Assembly (NCBI GenBank): GCA_041742235.1
Contig: JBGSJA010000341.1
Coordinates: forward strand, 1-13,123
Direction: 5' to 3'
DNA: 13,123 bases
From: BOKV01 sp041742235
Lineage (GTDB): Bacteria > Pseudomonadota > Alphaproteobacteria > Rhizobiales > Rhizobiaceae
The notes under the pieces were generated by a model. It had not been told where the DNA came from, searched no databases, and saw nothing but the letters and a program-made list of their open reading frames with translations. Below are positions 1-5,512 of this stretch, one piece after another. Each line of letters begins with the position of its first letter. The first letter of the stretch is position 1. Position numbers and translations under genes: made by a program.

Positions 1-401
1 GGAAGCGTCAGGATCGGAGCGCCGCCCGCGTCAAGCAACGCCACCCGCACAAGTTCCGGGCGCAGCCGCATGATCTGTTCGATCTGCACCGAAGCCGACA
101 CCAACGGCTCGCCCATGCGGACGTCCGCGGCAAGGCGCACAAGCACATCCTCGGTCGAACGGATGGCGAACCGTAGCGCCTGCTCCACCCACAGCGCGTC
201 GGTGATCATGCCGACCCGCCTCTCCTCCTTGGCGGCACGGTCGGCGAAGAACATTGCCGCGGCCAGCAGGGCAAGCAGCATGAGGATCGCAGCAAGGCCG
301 AATGCCGCTGCGGCCGGCCCTTGCCTGTCGCGCCCGTACCGGGTCGCCAAAGCCCGCTCCAGCCCCGCAGGCCGGATATGCCGCGCCAATTGCTGCAACA
401 C
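1..401 (-). CDS. Membrane-anchored sensor protein, probably a histidine kinase (5' part only)
   Basis: This leftward frame runs off the window with 133 codons visible. It starts at GTG 401, with GGAGG ending 7 bases upstream; TTG 398 is a poorer alternative. A short basic cytoplasmic segment (H8, R10, R16, R21, R24, R26) precedes one hydrophobic helix at about residues 30-53 (AILMLLALLAAAMFFAD). The rest is an apparently periplasmic stretch beginning with a helix (WVEQALRFAIRSTEDVLVRL), the layout of the extracytoplasmic sensor domain of DctB/DctS-like kinases. The kinase core, second membrane helix and any PAS domain lie outside, so a diguanylate cyclase or other receptor cannot be excluded. 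It is divergent from a TRAP transporter operon. In many Proteobacteria such sensors (DctS type) control TRAP genes, so a partner response regulator further left is likely. The coding frame and membrane topology are secure; the kinase identity is inference. Confidence 0.65.
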   Translation of the reverse strand, partial: MLQQLARHIRPAGLERALATRYGRDRQGPAAAAFGLAAILMLLALLAAAMFFADRAAKEERRVGMITDALWVEQALRFAIRSTEDVLVRLAADVRMGEPLVSASVQIEQIMRLRPELVRVALLDAGGAPILTL

Positions 402-454
402 CGTGTTCCCTCCCGCGCAAACACGATACACTAGCTGCGCTGGCCGCGTGGCAA

Positions 455-472
455 ATTGTGGAAACCCACAAT
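455..472. promoter_or_regulatory. Inverted repeat, candidate operator of the TRAP operon/sensor divergent promoter region
   Basis: Perfect 7-base half-sites ATTGTGG and CCACAAT are separated by AAAC. They lie in the 131-base gap between the divergent sensor gene (start 401) and dctP (start 533). The centre is about 70 bases upstream of the dctP start codon, a position suiting an activator dimer. The cognate regulator is not in the window. No sigma-54 promoter (GG-N10-GC) and no convincing sigma-70 pair was found nearby, so a sigma-54-dependent DctD-type mechanism is not supported. Confidence 0.45.
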
Positions 473-532
473 AGCGTCGGGCGAGCGAGGGAATAAGATC
501 GCGTAGTTAAAACTTTTCTCTGGGAGGAAAAC

Positions 533-1522
533 GTGAGGAAACTACTTGCTGCAGCAGCCGTCGTGCTGCTGGCCGGCACGACTGGTTCGTGGGCGGCCGA
601 CATCGTCATCAAGTTCAGCCACGTGGTCGCGCCTGCGACCCCGAAGGGCAAGGGCGCCGACAAGTTCAAGGAACTTGCCGAGAAGTACACAAACGGCAAG
701 GTGGCCGTCGAGGTGTATCCGTCCAGCCAGCTCTACAAGGACAAGGAAGAGATGGAGGCCCTGCAGCTGGGCGCCGTCCAGATGCTCGCGCCTTCCCTCG
801 CCAAGTTCGGCCCCCTCGGCGCAAAGGAATTCGAAGCTTTCGACCTGCCGTTCCTGTTTGCCGACAAGGCAGCGCTGGAGCGGGTTACCAAGGGCGACAT
901 CGGCAAGGAGCTTTTCGCCAAGCTCGAGGACAAGGGCATCAAGGGCCTTGCCTATTGGGACAACGGCTTCAAGATCATGAGCGCCAACACGCCGCTCAAG
1001 ACGCCGGACAATTTTCTTGGCCTGAAGATGCGCATCCAGTCTTCCAAGGTCATCGAGGCGCAGATGAACGCGCTCGGCGCGGTTCCGCAGGTCATGGCCT
1101 TCTCAGAAGTGTACCAGGCCCTGCAGACGGGCGTCGTCGACGGCACCGAGAACCCGCCGTCGAACATGTACACCCAGAAGATGCATGAAGTGCAGAAACA
1201 CGCCACCCTCTCAAACCATGGCTATCTTGGCTATGCGGTGATCGTGAACAAGAAATTCTGGGACGAACTGCCGGCTGATGTTCGCGGGCAGCTCGAACAG
1301 GCAATGGCCGAGGCGACCGACTATGCCAATTCCATTGCGCAAGAAGAAAACGACAAGGCCGTCGCCGCAATGAAGGCGGCCGGCACGACGGAATTCTACG
1401 AACTCACCCCGGAAGAGCGCACCTTGTGGATCGAAGCGCTCAAGCCCGTCTATGAGGAATCGTCGGGCCGCGTGGGAGCAGACCTCATCGCGACCATCCA
1501 GAAGGCCGCAGCCGGACAGTGA
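533..1522 (+). CDS. dctP: TRAP transporter periplasmic substrate-binding protein, DctP family
   Basis: This is the extracytoplasmic solute receptor of a tripartite ATP-independent transporter. It captures an organic acid, probably a C4-dicarboxylate or related carboxylate, in the periplasm and delivers it to DctQM. It has 329 residues, the usual family length. It opens with a Sec signal peptide (R2, K3, hydrophobic 4-15, cleavage near SWA-AD at 21/22). The family's core follows: SSQLYKDKEEMEALQLGAVQ, then LKMRIQSS with Arg167, the position that salt-bridges the substrate carboxylate in characterised DctP proteins, then QALQTGVVDGTENPPSN (G204-N210). The start is GTG 533, with GGGAGG 5 bases upstream. 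A strong hairpin terminator separates it from dctQ, consistent with the binding protein being made in excess over the membrane subunits. The exact ligand cannot be read from sequence. Confidence 0.93.
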   Translation: MRKLLAAAAVVLLAGTTGSWAADIVIKFSHVVAPATPKGKGADKFKELAEKYTNGKVAVEVYPSSQLYKDKEEMEALQLGAVQMLAPSLAKFGPLGAKEFEAFDLPFLFADKAALERVTKGDIGKELFAKLEDKGIKGLAYWDNGFKIMSANTPLKTPDNFLGLKMRIQSSKVIEAQMNALGAVPQVMAFSEVYQALQTGVVDGTENPPSNMYTQKMHEVQKHATLSNHGYLGYAVIVNKKFWDELPADVRGQLEQAMAEATDYANSIAQEENDKAVAAMKAAGTTEFYELTPEERTLWIEALKPVYEESSGRVGADLIATIQKAAAGQ

Positions 1523-1539
1523 CCGGTCCGGCCTGAATT

Positions 1540-1570
1540 CGGACCCCGCAAAGAGCGGGGTCCGGTTTTT
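1540..1570 (+). terminator. Hairpin terminator/attenuator between dctP and dctQ
   Basis: A 10-bp stem, CGGACCCCGC pairing with GCGGGGTCCG around an AAAGA loop, is followed by a G and then a run of T (GTTTTT). It lies entirely in the 66-base gap between dctP and dctQ. Because dctQM have no evident promoter of their own, it probably works as a partial terminator or 3' stabiliser that lets dctP mRNA outnumber dctQM mRNA. Confidence 0.85.
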
Positions 1571-1588
1571 CCTGGGGAGGAAAACGCC

Positions 1589-2191
1589 ATGCTGCGCTGG
1601 CTCGACCGGCTGGAGGAAGTGCTGATCGCAACGCTGATCGCACTTGCCACGGCGATCATTTTCGTTGCCGTCATTCACCGGTATTCGCTTTCGGGCATTG
1701 CCGGCATCCTCAACTGGGCCCGCGCCAATGACATGCCCTGGCTTTTCGATGCAGCAAGGCAGGCTTTCAACGCCGTTCGTTCCATCAAGCTGACCTGGGC
1801 GCAGGAACTGACAATCTACATGTTCATCTGGATGGCCAAGTTCGGTGCGGCCTATGGCGTGCGCACGGGCATCCATGTCGGCGTCGATGTGCTGGTCAAC
1901 GCCTTGCAGCCGAAGCAGCGAAATTTCTTCGTCATGTTCGGCCTGCTCGCGGGCGCGCTTTTCACGGTGATCGTCGGAACGCTCGGCGCCTATTTCGTCT
2001 GGGAACTCTATCACACTGACCAGGTGTCCCCCGACCTCGAATGGCCGATGTGGATCGTCTACCTCGCCATGCCGCTTGGTTCATACCTCATGTGCTTCCG
2101 CTTTCTGCAGGTAGCCTATTCTTTCAGCCGGACAGGCGAACTTCCCCAGCATGACCACGGCCATGTCGAAGGCCTGGAGGAACAGGCATGA
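1589..2191 (+). CDS. dctQ: TRAP transporter small permease subunit, DctQ family
   Basis: This is the small four-helix integral membrane subunit that pairs with DctM to form the sodium-driven TRAP permease. Its 200 residues show hydrophobic helices at about 9-30, 70-92, 112-138 and 150-175. The family signature lies around residues 70-102: an Ala-Gln-Glu before the second helix (AQELTIYMFIWMAKFGAAYG), then GVRTGIHVGVDVL, matching the usual RxGxHxxVD pattern. The segment at residues 30-68, with a tryptophan-rich loop, is longer than in the shortest DctQ proteins but normal for this subfamily. The start is ATG 1589, preceded by GGGGAGG 8 bases upstream. Its last codons overlap dctM (ATGA), indicating translational coupling. 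The acidic, His-containing tail (HDHGHVEG) has no assigned role. Confidence 0.9.
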   Translation: MLRWLDRLEEVLIATLIALATAIIFVAVIHRYSLSGIAGILNWARANDMPWLFDAARQAFNAVRSIKLTWAQELTIYMFIWMAKFGAAYGVRTGIHVGVDVLVNALQPKQRNFFVMFGLLAGALFTVIVGTLGAYFVWELYHTDQVSPDLEWPMWIVYLAMPLGSYLMCFRFLQVAYSFSRTGELPQHDHGHVEGLEEQA

Positions 2192-3513
2192 CCGCGTTCG
2201 TCATCTTCACCTTGCTGACGGCGTTGATGCTGACCGGAATGCCGGTCTCGATTGCGCTCGGCCTTACCGTTCTCACCTTCCTGTTCGGCTTTACCACGGT
2301 GCCGCTTGAATCGGTCGCGCTCAAGCTCTTCACCGGCATCGAGAAGTTCGAGATCATGGCGATCCCGTTCTTCATCCTGGCCGGGAATTTCCTGACGCAT
2401 GGGGGCGTGGCGCGGCGCATGATCGACTTCGCGACGTCGATGGTCGGACATTGGCATGGCGGTATCGCCCTTGCAGCCGTGGTGGCTTGCGCGCTGTTTG
2501 CCGCCGTCTCCGGATCATCGCCTGCCACCGTCGCCGCGATCGGCTCGATCATCCTTCCGGCGATGGTCCGGCAGGGCTTTCCCAAGGGCTTCGGCGCAGG
2601 CATCATCTCCACGTCCGGCGCGCTCGGCATCCTGATACCGCCTTCCATCGTCATGGTGATGTACGCCGTGGCGACGTCGGGTGCGACTTACACCGGACCG
2701 AACGGAGAAATCGTCACATCGGCTTCCGTCGGCGACCTCTTCATGGCCGGCGTCATTCCCGGGCTGGTCCTTGCCGCAATGCTGGGCTCAACGACGATGT
2801 TCATCGCGTGGCGCAAGGGATATCCGCGCCTCGATCCCGCCGGCTGGTCCGAACGCTGGCGCGCGTTCAGCCGCTCGTTCTGGGGGCTGGCTCTGATCGT
2901 CGTGGTAATCGGTGGCATCTATTCGGGCGCATTCACGCCGACCGAAGCAGCGGCCATGAGCGCCGTCTACGCATTCGTCATCGCGGTATTCGTATACAAG
3001 GATCTCGGCTGGCGCGACGTGCCGAAGGTGCTGCTGCAATCGGCCAACATGAGCGCGATGTTGCTCTACATCATCACCAACGCGGTTCTGTTCTCGTTCC
3101 TCATGACGCATGAAGGCATTCCGCAGGCGATCGCTGCCTGGATGAGCGATGCCGGGCTCGGGCGCATCGGCTTCCTTATGGCGGTCAACATCCTGCTGCT
3201 GGTCGCGGGAATGTTCATGGAGCCGTCGGCAATCATGCTGATCTTCGCGCCGATCCTCTTCCCCGTTGCCGTGGCGCTGGGTGTCGATCCGGTGCATTTC
3301 GGCATCATGTTGGTGGTCAACATGGAATGCGGCATGGTCACGCCGCCGGTGGGGCTGAACCTCTACGTCACCAGCGGCATTGCGAAGATGGGACTGACGG
3401 AAGTCACGATCTCGGCCCTGCCATGGTTCTACACCATGCTGGCCTTCCTGATGCTCGTCACCTATTGGCCGGAACTGTCGCTTTACCTGCCGCGTGCGCT
3501 CGGTATGATGTGA
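2188..3513 (+). CDS. dctM: TRAP transporter large permease subunit, DctM family
   Basis: This is the large translocation subunit of the TRAP transporter, 441 residues and the normal length for an unfused DctM. It is hydrophobic throughout, with about 11-12 predicted helices. Family hallmarks include the N-terminal GMPVSIALG, an AVSGSSPATVAAIGS segment, GALGILIPPSI near residues 144-154, and VTPPVGLNLYV near residue 384, the duplicated Pro-Pro hairpin regions of the ion-transporter superfamily. The start ATG 2188 overlaps the dctQ stop by 4 bases, and a GGAGG sits 7 bases upstream inside dctQ. No terminator is seen in the 19 bases before the convergent L,D-transpeptidase gene, so the two transcripts may overlap antisense at their 3' ends. 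The substrate depends on DctP. Confidence 0.94.
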   Translation: MTAFVIFTLLTALMLTGMPVSIALGLTVLTFLFGFTTVPLESVALKLFTGIEKFEIMAIPFFILAGNFLTHGGVARRMIDFATSMVGHWHGGIALAAVVACALFAAVSGSSPATVAAIGSIILPAMVRQGFPKGFGAGIISTSGALGILIPPSIVMVMYAVATSGATYTGPNGEIVTSASVGDLFMAGVIPGLVLAAMLGSTTMFIAWRKGYPRLDPAGWSERWRAFSRSFWGLALIVVVIGGIYSGAFTPTEAAAMSAVYAFVIAVFVYKDLGWRDVPKVLLQSANMSAMLLYIITNAVLFSFLMTHEGIPQAIAAWMSDAGLGRIGFLMAVNILLLVAGMFMEPSAIMLIFAPILFPVAVALGVDPVHFGIMLVVNMECGMVTPPVGLNLYVTSGIAKMGLTEVTISALPWFYTMLAFLMLVTYWPELSLYLPRALGMM

Positions 3514-3532
3514 CGCCCTGCGGCTTGCAAGG

Positions 3533-4255
3533 TCAAAGCACGACGACTGGCGAGCCCGGGCGCACGCGAGCAAAAAGATCGATCACATCCTGGTTGATAA
3601 GCCGGATACAGCCGGACGAAGCCTGCGTGCCGATGGATTGCCACTCCGGCGAGCCGTGGATGCGGAACAACGTGTCCCGGCCATCCTTGAAGATGTAGAG
3701 GGCGCGGGCGCCAAGCGGGTTCAACGGGCCGGGAGGCATGCCGTTCCGGTACTGTTCAAGCTCGGGCTTGCGGGCAACCATCTCTGCAGGCGGCGTCCAT
3801 GATGGCCATTCCTTCTTGTACTGGATGATTGCCCTTCCCGACCAGGCAAAGCCTTCCTTGCCCACGCCTACGCCATAGCGGATCGCCTCGCCATCGGGCA
3901 GCACGAGATAGAGATACCGGTTGGCGGTATCGACCACGATAGTGCCCTGCGCTTCGCCCGTGGGGTCCGGCACGATGCGGCGCACGAAACGCTGGTCCAT
4001 GTCCTTGTGGGGAACGGCGGGCAGCGAAAAGCCGCCGTCGGTCAAGGCGGCATACATGTCGCTGGAGCGCGTGATGCCCGGATCAATGCCGATGCTGGGA
4101 ACAGGGCCTGTGCGCGATGAATGCCGGGTTATCGAACCGGTCGCTACCGGATCGGTATTGTAAACCCCGGCAAAACGATCACTGACGCAGGCCGCAAGCC
4201 CGCAAGCGAGCACTATGGCTGCCGTGGCCGCGCGACCCGTTGCGAACACGCGCAC
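3533..4255 (-). CDS. L,D-transpeptidase (YkuD domain) lipoprotein
   Basis: YkuD-fold enzymes use a catalytic cysteine to form 3-3 cross-links in peptidoglycan or to attach envelope proteins to it. The 240-residue product has a lipoprotein signal peptide (R2, R8, hydrophobic 9-22) ending in the lipobox L20-A-A-C23, so it should be acylated and periplasm-facing, probably at the outer membrane. After a roughly 70-residue linker the YkuD domain spans about 95-240. Its active site is visible as H200-GSPEW and S213-SGC216-IRL, matching the family's HG...S-x-GC-[IV]-R pattern with all key residues intact. The start is GTG 4255, three bases after the stop of the upstream small gene, with no clear ribosome site, so translation is probably coupled. 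A CtrA-type box precedes the two-gene unit. Rhizobiales are known for abundant L,D-cross-links linked to polar growth; whether this protein cross-links or tethers is not decidable here. Confidence 0.9.
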   Translation of the reverse strand: MRVFATGRAATAAIVLACGLAACVSDRFAGVYNTDPVATGSITRHSSRTGPVPSIGIDPGITRSSDMYAALTDGGFSLPAVPHKDMDQRFVRRIVPDPTGEAQGTIVVDTANRYLYLVLPDGEAIRYGVGVGKEGFAWSGRAIIQYKKEWPSWTPPAEMVARKPELEQYRNGMPPGPLNPLGARALYIFKDGRDTLFRIHGSPEWQSIGTQASSGCIRLINQDVIDLFARVRPGSPVVVL

Positions 4256-4258
4256 GGA

Positions 4259-4594
4259 TCAGGCGCGCAACCGGCGAAGACCGGAAAGACCGCGCTTTGC
4301 CGCGCCTGCCTTTTTCTTGCGCTCGTCCTGCGCCGTCCTTGCCTGCATTTCTACGATGCGCGCGTTTCGCCCGAAGGCGTCGTCAAGTTCCCTTGGCGAG
4401 CAGCATGAAGCCAGCGCCAGGCCAAGGTCGTGCAAATGGCTCTTGCCATAGCAAAATGCTGCCATACGCGCCCTTTGCATCGCTGGAAGCTGGCACACAA
4501 TCGCGGAAAGCGCCTCGAATGAAAGTGTCTTCAAAGCCACCAGTTCCCGCTCGCCGATCGGGCTGAGAGTCTCGTTCAGAGCATGCTGGTTCAT
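4259..4594 (-). CDS. Small conserved-looking protein of unknown function, co-transcribed with the L,D-transpeptidase
   Basis: I do not recognise a family. The 111-residue product is soluble and mixed alpha-helical in character. It has four cysteines (C34, C48 and adjacent C64-C65), a central segment with PAMQRARMAAFCYGKSHLHDLG, and a strongly basic tail (ERKKKAGAAKRGLSGLRRLR) that could bind nucleic acid or acidic membranes. No signal peptide or membrane helix is seen, so it is probably cytoplasmic. I chose ATG 4594 because AGGTGG lies 5 bases upstream of it and because a CtrA box ends only 46 bases before it. The upstream in-frame ATG 4618 and GTG 4624 lack a ribosome site. The stop lies three bases before the transpeptidase start and in the same frame. 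It could be a cell-cycle-timed partner of the transpeptidase, but that is guesswork from position. Confidence 0.7.
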   Translation of the reverse strand: MNQHALNETLSPIGERELVALKTLSFEALSAIVCQLPAMQRARMAAFCYGKSHLHDLGLALASCCSPRELDDAFGRNARIVEMQARTAQDERKKKAGAAKRGLSGLRRLRA

Positions 4595-4639
4595 GATCGC
4601 CACCTGATTTGCCGCCATGATCACAATGCCGCCGCGATG

Positions 4640-4655
4640 GTTAATTCCCGGTTAA
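4640..4655 (-). promoter_or_regulatory. CtrA binding box (TTAA-N7-TTAAC)
   Basis: Read on the minus strand the site is TTAA-CCGGGAA-TTAAC. It matches the full consensus of the cell-cycle regulator CtrA of alphaproteobacteria with exact 7-base spacing, and the second half continues as TTAACCAT, the extended half-site. It ends 46 bases before the proposed start of the small gene at 4594. That is where a CtrA site overlapping the -35 region of a short-leader promoter would be expected. It lies 118 bases from the divergent ABC gene and might also affect that gene. Confidence 0.7.
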
Positions 4656-4685
4656 GGCAGCGACCAAGACCAGCAAAGCCCAAGG

Positions 4686-4705
4686 AAAAAACGGGCTTCG
4701 GCCCG
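4686..4705 (-). terminator. Minus-strand hairpin with T-run upstream of the CtrA box
   Basis: On the minus strand the sequence is CGGGC-CGAA-GCCCG followed by TTTTTT, a compact all-GC 5-bp stem with a tetraloop and T6 tract. It sits between the ABC operon start and the CtrA box. It therefore would stop leftward transcripts that begin at or beyond the ABC gene before they enter the transpeptidase unit. The stem is short, so efficiency is uncertain. It has no T-run on the plus strand. Confidence 0.55.
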
Positions 4706-4711
4706 GCACGG

Positions 4712-4741
4712 TTGCAATTCGGGCGAGGCGCGTTCCACAAT
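4712..4741 (+). promoter_or_regulatory. Weak sigma-70-like promoter candidate for the ABC exporter operon
   Basis: TTGCAA and CACAAT are separated by 18 bases and end 32 bases before the ATG at 4774. Each hexamer matches 4 of 6 consensus positions. It is the best plus-strand pair I see in this intergenic region, but alphaproteobacterial promoters are degenerate and chance matches are common. Confidence 0.25.
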
Positions 4742-4773
4742 GCGGGGACAAGGCAAACCGGACCGGCACTTCA

Positions 4774-5508
4774 ATGGCAAGGAAAGCAGTCCGCACCAAA
4801 GATCAGGAAGCGGTCTTCCGCACGAGCGGCCTTTCGAAGATCTATCGCAGCGGCGAGGTCGAGGTTCATGCGCTACGCGGCGTCGACTTCACCGCGTCGC
4901 GCGGCGAGTTCCTGGTGATCCTCGGGCCTTCAGGCTCGGGCAAATCGACGTTCCTGAACATCATCGGCGGTCTCGACACGGCGACGTCCGGGCAGGCCTT
5001 TTTCCTCGACCAGGAACTGACGGCAATGGACGAGGGCGCCCTGACACGCTACCGCCGCGACAATGTCGGCTTCATATTCCAGTTCTACAATCTGGTGCCC
5101 AGCCTCACCGCGCGCGAAAACGTGCAACTGGTGACGGAGATCGCCAGATCGCCCATGAAACCTGATGAAGCTTTGGAAATGGTCGGCCTCACGGAGCGCA
5201 TGAACCACTTTCCGGCGCAGCTTTCCGGCGGCGAACAGCAGCGCGTGGCAATTGCGCGCGCCATCGCCAAGAGGCCGCAGGTACTGCTTTGCGACGAGCC
5301 GACCGGCGCGCTGGACAGCCAGACCGGCGTTCGCGTGCTGGAGGCGCTGACGACCGTCAATGCGGAAATCGGCACGACCACGCTTGTCATCACCCACAAT
5401 GCGGCGGTGAGCGAGATCGCGCACCGCGTCATCCGCTTCGCCAATGGCGAGATCGTGTCGCAAATCGTCAACCCCGCCCGCAAGAGCGCGGCGCAGATTT
5501 CATGGTGA
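4774..5508 (+). CDS. ABC transporter ATP-binding protein, LolD/MacB (FtsX-partner) type
   Basis: This is the cytoplasmic ATPase that powers a MacB-like mechanotransmission transporter with the next two gene products. All nucleotide-binding motifs are intact in its 244 residues: Walker A GPSGSGKS (51-58), Q-loop Gln103 in IFQFYNLVPSLTARENV (a LolD/MacB hallmark), signature LSGGEQQR (150-157), Walker B VLLCDEPTGALD (170-181) and H-loop His208. The first 13 residues are a charged extension. The start ATG 4774 has no good Shine-Dalgarno sequence; no better in-frame start was found. Its stop is 4 bases before the permease gene. Residue 37-38 Val-Asp and the DEPTGALD box place it with macrolide/lipoprotein-type exporters rather than nutrient importers. 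Substrate unknown. Confidence 0.93.
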   Translation: MARKAVRTKDQEAVFRTSGLSKIYRSGEVEVHALRGVDFTASRGEFLVILGPSGSGKSTFLNIIGGLDTATSGQAFFLDQELTAMDEGALTRYRRDNVGFIFQFYNLVPSLTARENVQLVTEIARSPMKPDEALEMVGLTERMNHFPAQLSGGEQQRVAIARAIAKRPQVLLCDEPTGALDSQTGVRVLEALTTVNAEIGTTTLVITHNAAVSEIAHRVIRFANGEIVSQIVNPARKSAAQISW

Positions 5509-5512
5509 TGCG

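Noticed and set aside
402..532. Sigma-54 (-24/-12) promoter for the TRAP operon
   Set aside because: TGGC elements occur near 441-452, but no GG-N10-GC arrangement with correct spacing is present.
1211..2014. 267-codon leftward open frame across dctP/dctQ
   Set aside because: It is an antisense shadow spanning two real genes and a terminator, with biased composition and no motif.
5444..5512. Upstream extension of the permease start overlapping the ATPase gene
   Set aside because: It would add an Arg/Ser-rich segment before the first membrane helix and overlap the ATPase by 65 bases; ATG 5513 gives the normal short N-terminus.
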